In this document: positions 49,801 through 62,600 of the stretch, one piece after another
Position numbering within the stretch: position 1 is the stretch's first letter
Layout of the letters: each line of letters begins with the position of its first letter
Assembly (NCBI RefSeq): GCF_001649575.2
Contig: NC_051446.1
Coordinates: 21,459,632-21,523,631, forward strand
DNA length: 64,000 bases
Direction: 5' to 3'
Source of the DNA: Kryptolebias marmoratus
Lineage: Eukaryota > Chordata > Actinopteri > Cyprinodontiformes > Rivulidae
Notes under the pieces: model-generated
The model's database searches: none
Seen by the model: the letters and a program-made list of their open reading frames with translations, nothing else
Told to the model about the DNA's origin: nothing
Made by a program: the position numbers and the translations under genes

Positions 49801-52800
49801 CAAAAAGTTGAATTTCATATTGAAATCCTTCCTGCAGAGCAGATTGATGATTCATTCTTTATTTTTTTCTAGTCATTTTGCAAACATCAGAAACACATTT
49901 CACTTTTTTAGCTTTAGTTTTGTTTTTGCAAATTTAAGTTTGTTCCTTACTGCTGCAGAGGGCTCCCACGTTGGTTTTAGACCTTCATCGTTCAAAGCGG
50001 AATACCTGTGAGAACTGTAGAAATAAGCTAAATGATGACCGTAAAGAACGGAGAGGGTAAGATCTTTACACTTTGAGTCACATTGTTTATCATGACTACA
50101 CGAACGACGGCGCCAGAACTGCCTGAAACCGGATTTCTGACTGTGGGTTGAAGTGACCCGGACTCTCGCTGCTTTTTACACAATGTGGTAAAAACATCAG
50201 ACCTTATTTTCTCCAACAGTAACACCCACGGGTCATAATTACACAAAATGACCCCTCACACAAAGTGCAGGCAGTCAGAGCAAAAACGCGGTAATCGAAG
50301 AGGAAAGCATCAGGGGTTAGTGGGCCTGGATGAGTTCGTGGTTTTGATTTTCTTTCCATTTTACTCTCGTCTGCGTACGGCTGCTTCTCCAACCTAATTG
50401 GACCATTTTGAGCAATTTGTTTTTAATCCAAGTGAAGTCAAACAAAATGAGGAAACAACAAAAGGGGGGCATATGAAGGGAATGAGAGATCATTCCTAAG
50501 AAAATGTTCTGCTTTGACGTAATTTTACATTCTTTATAGACGGTAAACAAATCCTTTTATTCTTCTTCTTTCTATTTGAATGCAATAATATTCAAGGCTG
50601 TTTTTTATTCTTGTAAACAAACTTGTACTTCATGTTTTTGTTTCTGCTATATATTCATTCCTTTACTCAGTGGGACCTCTCTGGTTAAATAAATGCAAAT
50701 TAAAAGCCTTGGATTTCTTGAAAGAATATAAATAATCTGCCACCCTTCATGTCAGAGTTTCGGTTGGAAATAACAGAGTTGTCGCCGTTTTGGTCAAACC
50801 TAAAAGTAATGTTATGTGGGATGGAGACATCACAATCAGATTATGTGTTGTGAATGACTCTCAGCTACTACCACACCAAATTTTAGCACAATATCTAAGA
50901 AATTAACTGAGTTACAGCTGTTTTTGTGTTTTCTTTAGCCAGTTGCCTGTGGTGGCCATCTTAAATGAAGCTGGCTTCAAAAGTCAATCAGTTGTAGATG
51001 CACATCCAGTGAATATTTCCTGAAAGTTTCATTAAAAACCATCCATTGGTTCATGAGATATTTTGCTAATAGACGAAGACACAGGCACATTATTTCCTCC
51101 CTTTGCCTTTCACTGACGACCTGCAGGTTCATAATGTTAAGAAATCTTTTTTATTTTACACAGTCAGTGTGAATACTGGTTGATTTGATTAATTTAACCA
51201 GTAATAATAAGTTAGTTTTACGTTCTGAATGTGTAAATTTGACTTTTACCTTCATTTTGCTGCTTCTCAGGCCATCAGTGTGCATGCTACTGACTGAAAA
51301 GCTTCTAAAAAAAGTACACATTTTTCTTTTACCAGATTCATTACACCCACATAAGCTGCATTCTCATTCACCGCTGTAATTCTTTCTTTTTCTTTTTTTT
51401 TTTTCTCCCCTTTAAGGCGCGTATCAAAACTGCCCAGCGGCGCGTGGTGATGGCCTCCTTGTATCTGGGAACAGGTCAGCTGGAGCAGGAGCTGGTGAGC
51501 GTCGTTTCTGACAACTTTGGAGTGGTTTTTTTTTTTTTTGCGTCTTTAGTTCAGGGCAGGTGAGAACAATGCCATAACAGCGCAGGCGCTTGCCAGATGA
51601 CTGGTCATGTATGCCAGAAAATGTGAGTCAGGCGTCTCTTCCAAGAAGACCGAGGCGTGTTTGGTTCAGAGTGAAAATGTACTCCAGGCCAAAGCTACGA
51701 GGAATGACCCCAGAATGCGAGGGTTTATGGGCACGAGGAGAGCGGTGCTGGCGTGTGATGGCGTGCTGTTTTTCATGCTTGGAAAGCCCAGCATAACAAC
51801 ATTAAAACCAAAGCAAACCACAGTCTGGACTGATGCTCCTATTCAGCTGTTTTTCTTTTTCAACAAACTGAGACGAGCGGCAGCAGAGGGGATGAAACGC
51901 AGAGAGGCGAACGCACGAGCCAAAACGCTCAATCATAGCTAAAAGCCCTGGAATCAGCTGGTGAACTGCGCAACTTCACAGGATGATGGATTACTAGAAA
52001 TGTGAGTCAGTAGGCTGCAGCGAGGCCGCCTGACCTTCGTGTTTACCCGCGGCGTGCTTTAAAATGAATGAAATGAGCTCAATTCAATCCATTATAAAAT
52101 ATAAACATGGTTTGTGGTTAGGGCTGAAAAAACTGCAAAACTGCAGGTGTTCTTTCAGCCTCGAACCTGAACAAAACAACACAACCCTGTTCCCAGGCTT
52201 CGCCTCAAACACGGTTAAACCGATGCTGACAGTCACACCTGAACAGTGTATTTACTCAAGGGGCGGAGCCAGTTGAAAAAAACGAGGCGTGTTAATCTAA
52301 ACCCAGCGTATGCCAAGTTTATTCACGGGAAGTCCGAGTTTGCTCAATGCGTTTGTACAAGGATGCAGACGTAGCGAGCAGGAAGGCATCCCGCAGATTT
52401 CTCACTTCTGTGACGCGTTTATCTGCGTGAAAAGCAGATAAAAACGGAGAATAAGAAGCTCTGCAGTCAGTGAACGCTGAGTTAACTGAGCTGTGGGAGT
52501 TCAAAACAAACAGGATGGTAGCTAAAAGACTAAATATGTAAAAAAAAAATAGCTAAAAACTAAAATTAGCTTGAATATAGCTAGAAGCTAAAATTGGCAC
52601 GATTCCTCTAAAAGCTAAATGTACCATAGTTGTTCTAAATGCTAAAATTAGTAATACAGTATCTAAAAGCTATAATTACCAAATGATTAGCTAAAAGCTA
52701 AAATGAAAAAAGTAGTAGCTTTAAACTTCCATTGGTAAAGCTAACTAAAAGCTAAAATAAGCAAAAGCTTAGATTAGGAAAAATATAGCTAAAAGATAAA

Positions 52801-55800
52801 ACAAGCAAACTTGTTCTGACAGCTAAATGTATTAAAACAGTATTAAAAGTAAAAGTAGCTAAAATTGGCAAAAAAAATACATAGCTAAAAGCTAAAATTA
52901 GACAGAAGCTAAAAGCTAAAAAGACCACAGGAAAACAACCAGAGCATATACGCTGACTCAGATTTCAGGCAACAATGTTTTTGAAGGAATTAAAGAGATT
53001 TAATTTTATTTGTCTGAGGAATTCTTTTTTTTTTTTTTTTGCATATTTAGTTAAATAAACTGACGTAACTGAGTCAGGTTTCAGCTCAGCCTACAGGTTT
53101 TCTATAAGACGGAGATCAGGGCTTCATGATGGTCTCTTTGTTGTCCTTCAGCCATTTTGTAACTAACTTGTCTCTTTAGGATCGTTGTCCATTTGAAGAC
53201 CCATTTGTGTCCCAGCTTTAACTTCCTGCCTGATGTCCTGAGATGCTGCTTCAATATTTTTTTCCTCGTGGTGCCATCTTTGTCGTGAAGTGCGAAATAC
53301 CCCCACGGCATGATGCTGCCACCCCCGTACTTCACAGTTAGGATGGTGTTCTCAGGCTGGAAGCTCCTCCCCTTTTTCCTCCAAACGTAACGATGGTCAT
53401 TATGGCCAGACGTTCAGCTTCGGCTTCATCAGACCACAGGACGCGTCTCCAAAGATTAAGATGCGTTTTCAAACTGTAATCTGTCTTTGTTCTGTTGCTT
53501 TGGGAGTCATGGCTGCTTCCTCACTGAGAGGCCTTTCAGTCCATGTTGGTGCAGGACTCACTTCACTCTGGAGAATGACACAGCTGCAGCTTCAGCTTCA
53601 GCATCTTCACAGGGTCTTTTGCTTCTGTTTTGGGAACGATGCGCACGTTTCTGCTCATCTCAGGAACACAGAGCCGTCTCCTTCCTGAGCGGTATGATGG
53701 CAGGACGTTCCCATGGTGTTTATGCTCGAGTGTAACTGTTTGAACAGATGAACGTGGCGCCTTCAGGCGAGGATGGAGCCGAGTCGTGGGGATGATTTGT
53801 TTATTTATTGTTGGTATTCCCATGATGTCACACAAAGCAGCAGTGTGTTTGAGGTATGACCTAAATGCATCCACAGGTATGCCTCCAATTAGCTAAATCG
53901 CTGTCAACTAATCAGAAGCTTCTGTGGCAACCCATGATGTCGTCATCCGGGCTTTCCTAAACTGTTTATAGACATAATTATCCTAGTGTCTGTAAACATG
54001 TGACTTTAAAGAATGTAATATTTATTCAGGTAGAAATAATCTGATCTAAAACAGGAAACGTTTAGTCCAATTTCATATCAGACAATGAGGAGAAAAAATG
54101 TTTGTCTCGTGCAGAAGTCGTTGATCATATATATTTACTTCTCAAGGTGGACTGTATGGAGGAAGCGCTCCAACATTCAAAGGAAAACCGTCACTCAGAT
54201 CTAAAGATTTCCATTCTGCTTGACTACACACGCGGCTCGAGAGGTTGGTGTCTTCCTCACGGTGTGCGTGCTGCTGTGTGGCGCAGACCGTCCTCACCGT
54301 CGGCGTGTTTGTGTCTCAGGGCAGATCAACTCGAGGACCATGCTGCTGCCCCTGCTGCAGCGCTTCACGTCTCAGATGCGGGTGTCTCTGTACCACACGC
54401 CGGACCTGAGGGGCCTGCTGCGACTCCTGGTCCCGCAGCGGTTCAACGAGACCATCGGCGTCCAGCACATCAAAGTTTACCTGTTTGACGACAGCGTCAT
54501 CATCAGCGGGTGTGTAAAGTTTAGCCTCTGAAGATTTAAAAGCATGACCTCCTGATCAGTTTGCATATGTTTTTGTTTTTTTTTTAATATTATTTCCCGA
54601 AGCAAAAAGCAGGTGTTTCCACTGCTTGGAAATGTTTTCAGTGGACTTTGTGATGTATGCGGGGGAGAATGGAAATCATGCTCAGAAGTCAGTGGGCAGA
54701 GTGCTGCTGCGTTTTCCACCTCATCTCCGTTCAAAAACTACAAACTCATATATGTGCAGAACAAACAAAAGGGAGATTTCCCTGCAGTATTTGTCTAAGA
54801 GTGAGAGTCGTTTACCCTGAGGGCTTGTAATTATGTCTCACTAAACAACTTTTCTGTCATTAGTTATTGTCGGCTGCTCAAGACAGGTGTTAAAAGCCGT
54901 CCCGTTTCTTGTAGTTCCTGTCTGCAGTTCGCATTTTGAATTTGCATGACACTTTTTACCTCCACTGTGGGAAAACACTTGTGAGGTACGTTTGACATAT
55001 GCATAAAGAACCGAGATCACTGGACGAGCTCCAACACCAACATTTCACCTCTTGAGGCCGTCAGATCGCCGTTTGGATTCATTCTGACTCGCAATTTATT
55101 TATTTATTTTCTTCTTTGGCAGAAGAATGCATTCCACAAGCCTTCAGAATAAACTGGGTTAACTAAACACTTGCAGGAATTAATCATAAAAGGAATGCTT
55201 CTGACAGGAAGACGCTCTCTGGTTTGACAGTTTTAACTCAACACCTGTACGACAACATTAGAACCGTACATTTCATTACGTTGGTTAGTTGTTTTTCAGC
55301 AAATGAAACCTTAAGATTGAGGGAGTCGACTTTCATTTTCCCATAACTGAATTTTAAAGCTATGCATTGCAAAGTATGAAACTGAACATAAAAAAGGGTG
55401 ATTTCAAACAAAATACCTGATGGATAAGTTAGCAGTCACAATATGTCTTTGGGAAAGCTGACAGATACCAGATTATAGCTAAATGTCTAACAGAAATGAC
55501 TGACTTGTGGCCATTTTTGTGTTTTCTAAGTCAGCTGTGGCAGCCATCTTGTATCAGAATTATTCCAGAAGTGAATCAGTTGAAGACGTGCATCTACTGA
55601 TAACTTTCTGAGAGTTTCATTAAGATACGTTCTGCGGTTCATGAGATATTTTCATCAGTAGTTGACAGCAGATTCTTAAACAAGAAACTGAAGGATCTTT
55701 TAGCGGTCAGAGTATGTTTTAAAGATCACTCACAGCTACTTTCATACCGAATCTCAGCTCGGTGTCTTTGAAAATGACAGAGTTATGGCCAACTTTGTGT

Positions 55801-58800
55801 TTTAAAAGATGGGTGTGGCAAATCTGAAATGTGGGTATGCACCCAGTGTAAACAAAGCACTCTGCTGAGTCTGCAAAAAACCACATGTCAGCTTTAATCA
55901 CAGGACTGACCTACATTATGCTGGCTGTAGTCTGTGGAGGTAAACAGATAGGAAAGAGAAAAAACGAGTCAGACAGCTGGCAAGAATAGATATCTGGGAT
56001 ATCGTGTCATTAAGAAAGAGCTTTAGCAAAACTTTTAGACCAGTAAGTTTGCCATTTCAACCTAAGCAATCGTTTTAGCTGCATACTTTCCTCAACAAAT
56101 CTGTGCATAAATACGTACCAACACAGCTAAAATGTCTGACTTTTCTATCCCAACTGGCTCCTCCATAAACGTTACCATTATTGAGTATTATTATTATTAT
56201 TATTATTCAGTCACATCCGCTGTTTCTGTCGCTAAAAACCGGTCGTAAATTCTGCTTACAAGTTTTTAATTTAAGGACGTATTAACCATCGGTATGAGAG
56301 GGGTAAAACTGCAGATTTTGTTTCCATCTTTATGATTTTTTCTAACTTATCTTCATGACTTTGCAACGGATACAGTTTCTATAGATGAGAAAAAGCAAAC
56401 CCTTTCACAATAAAACCTCAAACTTTGTTAGATTTGTCTTCCTGTCAGTGTGAGGATACATTTTGGGATGTAGTCTTGTAACCTTTCAGTCGTGATATTT
56501 TCAGAATAGCAACTAATTCACGCTGTCTATGGGAAAGGCATCACAAAAACCACAATAAAAAATAAAAAATAAAGTGACTGTAATCTTCTAGGACCTAATA
56601 AAAACACAACTGTGTATATTTCTGTTTGCATATAAATCTAGGTTCAACGATCACACAAACAAAAAAAAAAGTTTAAGTTTTCTTTGATGCAGTTTTTCTC
56701 ATTTAAGGCAACCTTACAGAACAATGCTGTTCGGTTAGGAACTGAAGGTATAAAGTGTCGTTACTCAGCCTCCAAGCATTTCTAGGCTAAAAAAAAACAA
56801 TTGCATAATGAATGTTTGTTGTTTCCATCATGAGACAGAAACAACTTAACTCAACTTAACTCAACTTAACATATTCTCTAATACTGCATGTGCTTTATGA
56901 TGTTTTTAGTTCCTGATTTTTATTTTAGAATGAGAACATTTTTCCCTTGGCTAAAACAAGACTACATTTTAGGACACCAGGTTGTAAATTTCAGTAAATT
57001 TACCTTCAGATGGAGAGCAACATCCAGCAAATTCAGTACCAAACATGTGACTGATACAAAAATATTGATGAATTCAATGTTCAATGCATCAACCAGCAGA
57101 TTTTGGATATTTTCTGTTTATCCACAACACATTTCTCTTGTGAAATATTGACACAATTATCCAAATAACCCCAGACTCCTTTAGTAAACTATTCCATTCG
57201 TTTAGGAGAAAACCTGTGCCCCCACAGCTCATTATTTCAAGCCATCATGTAAAGGAAAAGAAGCAAAACAATCATCTTTATATTAATATTACAAAGACTA
57301 AACCAAATGTTTGACTACGTCCAGCTTTACTGTTTCCATATGAATTATGGAGCTGAATGACGGCCAGCTGCTGCTAATCAAATTCACTTTAAGACCCAAT
57401 CAGCATCAGGTGAGAACATCATAAAGCCATTTATAAACACTTTGCAGCCCATCGTTCTACAGTGAGAGAGATTATTCACATGTGGGAAACATTTGTCAAA
57501 AGCTGCCAGTCTTCCCAGAGAAATGGCAAAACCCCCAAAAAGCTCCACCTCAGACTTTACAGGCCTCAGTTTAACAGTTTAAATGCCATACCACTTTATT
57601 ATTGAAGCACGAGGCTAACCAAATGGTTATACAATTAAACAAAGAAGCAGAGGTCAAAGGATAAAATATATAGCCAACAAAAGTAAAAATAAGAACCAGT
57701 TAAAGTAATTAAATCAGCAATGCTCAGTCCTGGTCCTGCATGTTTTAGTGGTTTTCCTGCTTGTCTTCAGGTTCAGGAGAAGCCTGTTAAAAATTCATTC
57801 ATTCAAATCAGGTGTAAAAGCAGAGAAACGTCTAAAATTTAGACGTTTCTCTGCCCTCGAGGACCAGGGTTGGACACCACTGAACTAAACGAAAGCACAG
57901 TAAGGTCAAAGTCAACATCTTACTCCGGGTTGAAGGTCAAGGAGTAAAAGAATGTTTTTAAATGAGAAGTAAAAGCAACAAGCGAGGGAGCCTAAAGTGG
58001 CAAACCAGTCCACAATCAGAAAAAGCCCCATCACGTCTGGGCTTGCGTCACATCTCTGGGACCATTAAAAGCTTCTGGTCTGCAGATCTCAGAAAACATT
58101 ACGGTTCATGTTAGTGCAATTAGAAAAAGAGAAGAAAAAGCCTTTTTACTGTGTAAAATCTTGGTAGCATGACTTGGGTTTGCAAAGTTGCATCAGAGCA
58201 AACCACAAGACCTCAGGATCCATGTGCTTTGGACAGATGACACCAAAGTGGAATTGTTTACCCATAATGCACAGCGCCATGTTTGGGAAAACCGAACTCA
58301 GCATCTAGGAAAGCTTTAGGCTTTGAAATTTGCATAATAAATGTTTAGTGGTGAGTCTTTCTAGGAATTGTTTATGCTTTGGAATGTAAGAAATGATTAG
58401 TCATGAGTAAGGAGCAGTGTGCAGCAACGTAAGCATGACAATTGTTGCGTTTCTGTTAGTGTTAGTGTGTTGTTTTCATTGGAGTTGCATATAAGATGGT
58501 ATCTCACTGGTGTCCATATCGACATGATAGCATCCATGATGTGAATTTCCCATTCCACCACGTCTCAAAGGTGATCTGGTGGCTGTGGAGACTGAGTCCA
58601 GTGAGTCTCTTATTGTGCCGTTTTGGTGAACCTGTGCCAGATGTAGCCTCAGTTTCCTGTTCTTACCCGTTCTCATCGGGTTCAAGGTTCAACGGGTTGG
58701 GTGTTCCGATAATGAGTAGTTGTTTGAGCTATCCATGAACCAGTCTGCCCATTACCAACACTTTTTTGTCCACACAAATGGATATTTTCACTTTTTTTGG

Positions 58801-59636
58801 ACAATTCTCTCTAAACCCTAGAGATGGTCATGTGTTAAATTTCTGAAATACTCAGACCAGCCCGTCTGACAGTCAGTCACTTTAACCCCTTTTCTTCCCC
58901 TTTGTTGCCCGGTTTGAATTTCAGGAAGTCGTCTTCACCACATCTACATGCCTAAAGGCACTGGGTTTCTGCCATCTGATTGGCTAATTGGCTAATTGCA
59001 TTAACGAGCAACTGAACAACTGTAACTAATAAAGTGGCCGGTGTGTGTGTGTGCGTGTGTGTGATAACATCACAGAAATGCAAAGTAAAAGTAAGATGGG
59101 AGTTTTAGAGTTGAAAACTGCCATGCTGACTTTTTACCATGACTGTGCAATAAAATAAAATAAAATTTCCTTGGTTTTCTGTTTTTCCAGAGCCAACCTG
59201 AGTGACTCGTACTTCACCAACAGACAGGACCGCTACGTGCTTCTGGAGAACTGCAGGGAGGTGGCGGACTTCTTCTCCAACCTGGTGGAGGCCGTGGGGG
59301 ACGTCTCCCTGCAGCTCCAGCCCGACGACTCAGTCACCGTGCTGGAGGGCATGGTGCACCCGTACAAAGGTAGAAACCGAACACTTTTCTCTCCCTGCGC
59401 GCACGCGCACCTTCATACTCCAGCTTGTTTTGACACTTTGTGACACTTCGAGCTCGGTTACGGCCCGGAGTGCAGCACCGGGAGCAGATGCATTCTGCTA
59501 ATGGAGCTTGAAAGCTTAGACAGGCGAGGAGATGCTGGTCTGAGAGAGACGGGCTCTGCGCAGTGAGGAGGGTAGAGAGAGCTCTTGTGGTTTGCTAGCC
59601 GTGCAGCCGGATGTGAAACTGTCAGAAATTTCCCTC

Positions 59637-59673
<37 letters not shown>

Positions 59674-62600
59674 CCGCTCAGTGTGTCCGTAACTGGAGCA
59701 CGGCCTGCCAGGATGTTAGTTTGAGGGATGAATGACATCATGTCTGCAGGATTAGGCTGCAGAAACGGACACCAGGAATAGAGATGTGATGTCACGGTGT
59801 TGCTGGAAGAAGATATGTACAGTAGTGGGAACTGATACACACAAACACGGTTATTGGAAGTACACTGAGAAGCTGGTGAAAATACACTAAAAGACATTTT
59901 TACTGGATGACTCGGACGAAACTGGTTCGAAACAATGACGCGTCCTTACAGCAGCAGACAACGTGGAGACAGAAGGTTGTCTGCAGTCAGTCATTACTGG
60001 TAATCAATAAATTTAGGCTACTTTTTCTAAAATTTAAAGGTTCACCTTACTCAGTTTATCAAATACATCTTCACACTCAACTTTTGGGAAGCATTAAACA
60101 AAATAATTTGCCTTGCATGCAGTTTTGCTTCACTTTATCCAGACGTTAAGTCATTGCCAGCAGGTTTCTCCTTCTGATTGGAGGCTTATTGTTTATTTTG
60201 CTGTTATTTTTTTGCTCTGAAGAAGAAATCTGCTGCAAATGGGACAAATAAAGACAAATGTGTCTCCAGGAAAGCAAAAATTGATAAACCAGATTTTAAA
60301 TTTTGTGCTGAATGGGGAGCTTTAGAGCTGAAAGCAAACTGGTGTTCAGTGGTTTGGAACTATTGATGTTATTAATAATCAGTAAGCTTCTTAATGAAGT
60401 CCGACTTTTTCTGATTTAAACAAAAACAGCTTTCATGTCGGGTTACACTCGACTCCCTGCATCATGAGTTATAAACACAAAAACCTCACTGTGACCCAGA
60501 GGTCAGCCCGACCCGACTCCCACTGTGCGTGTGTGTGTACACCCACTCACACACCGTGTCTCCACGGTGACCAGGCAACCGGCAGGACTTCTCGGCAGTG
60601 GCGAGGAAGCGGATCATGGAGGTTGTGAACACGGCGCGCATGAGGCAGCAGCTGCAGCAGCACCGCCCGGAGGAGTCCGAGGACGAGGGGGAGGACGGGG
60701 GGGAGGAGGACACCTGGGTGTTCCCCCTGATCCAGATGAAACCCCTGGGCATCCGGGTGGATGAGCAGGTCACACAGGTGAGCTTGATTCCCGAGAGACT
60801 GGGTTCTGTGGCCCGTTTATAACAAAAACAAAAACAGAGAAACTGCAATTTTCTGTGAGATTACAGCGAACGATGAGAGCTGAAGGACTTCATGAAGCTG
60901 AAACTGAGTTGTTACAGTTAAAAGAAGCAGAACTGTAGCTAAAACCTTTAAAGGTAGCAAAAGACTAAGTGTAGAAAAACTGTAACAAGAAGCTGCAAAA
61001 GGTTAACTAAAAGCTAACAGTAGTCAAAAGTTAGCCAGACACTAAAAGTAGCAAAACGCTGGCTAAAAGCAGCAAAGGGTTAGCTAAAAGCTAAATTATC
61101 AAAATGATAGCTATAAGCTAAAAGTAGCAAAGATTTTGCTCAAAGTATCAATGGCTAGCTAAAAGCTATAGTAAAAACTAAATGTAGCTAAGGGCTATCT
61201 AAAAGAATATATCAAAATGGTAACTAAGCTAGAAGTAGCAAAATGGTAGCTTGTAAATAAAAGTAGCAAAAGGCTATCTAAATGCTAAAAGTTGTAAAAG
61301 GTTACCTCAAATTATCAGTCATTTAGCTAAAAGCTAAAGTAGCAAAAAGCCAGCTAAAATCAGCAAAACACTAAAAGTTAAAAATAACAGAAGATGGCTA
61401 AAAACTCAAAGTAGCCATTTTGCTGGAACAGGTTTGAAAAACAACAATGTTTTGTAAGGAATTAAAAAGATCTCAATGTATTTTTGTTGAGAAAATATTT
61501 GTAAATAAAACCAAATATTTAAAAAAAGTGTAAAAGCTACCAAAACTAGACGTCATAGCAGGCATCTCTTAAATGTTTGGATGGATGAAAAGTTAAAACG
61601 GCACAAATTCATACGGGTGAAAAAAAATCAGGACAGTAATGGTGTGAACGCTGACTCGCCCGTCTTCTCTCCCGGCCTTCCAGCGCCTGCTGACAGACGC
61701 CGAGCCGGACTCCACCGTCTTCCTCACGTCGGGTTACTTCAACCTGACCCGCGCCTACGTGCGGCTGGTGCTCGGCGCTGGAGCCAGCTACCGCATCCTG
61801 ACCGCTTCCCCCGAGGTCAACGGCTTCTTCGGGGCCAAGGGCGTCGCCGGGGCAATCCCGGCGGCCTACGTCCACATCGCCAGGCAGTTCTACAACCAGG
61901 TGCGCCAGCTGGGCCAGGAGGAGAGGGTCCACCTGCACGAGTATCACAGGCCGCAGTGGACGTTTCACGCTAAAGGTTGGCGTCACGCAGCGGCTGGGAC
62001 TTTAAAGAGAGGGGGATTATTACAGCGGGGTGGAAAATCTGCACCTGATGTCACGGGTTCAGGCCCGTTTAAGTGAAGCAACGTCAGACGAAAAAGCGTG
62101 AACCGGTGAAAAGATTCCTCTCAAATGAATCGTTCCAAAAGCGATACGTCATCCTTCTCTGGCGGAAGTCTTTTTGTTTGTTTGTTTGTTTTTTCTCGGC
62201 AGTTCTTGTTTACCTGAGTTGACTTCTTTGGGCGTCTGCCTAAAAGCGGTTTTTCTTTGTATTTTTTTTAATTTTATTTTATTGTCCCTCAGAAAACAAG
62301 CCCAAACACAAAGGGTGCATTTGATAATAATTTAATTACCAAAGCGTCCACCTTCAGTTTTATTTGGCCGCAGAGCCTAATTAACTCAGACTCGGTCACC
62401 GTTACAGTAAATGTGAGACGTGTCCTCATTTAAACCGAAGCGATGATGCATCAACACGGCTCGTTTGGGATGTTTTTTAACGTGCCGCTCTCTCGTTCTG
62501 ATATGGTGAAAGTTAGTTTGAACTCTTGAACTCGTCGTCCCAAATTCGTTTTTTGTTTTTTTTTCCTTTCCCATGCAAACTTCCTCGTTTTGGAGAATCC

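Larger units (their letters stand above)
57340..58325 (+). pseudogene. Tc1/mariner transposon remnant, split by insertions
   Basis: Two collinear pieces of a Tc1-type element. The left piece (about 57340-57600) has GTGAGAGAGATTATTCACAT and CAGACTTTACAGGCCTCAGT. The right piece (about 58075-58325) has GGTTTGCAAAGTTGCATCAG, TTTGGACAGATGACACCAAA and CATAATGCACAGCGCCATGT, encoding a WTDDTKVELF-like catalytic region. About 480 bp of unrelated sequence, including a MITE, separates them. Defective. In pgs1 intron 5. Confidence 0.72.
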
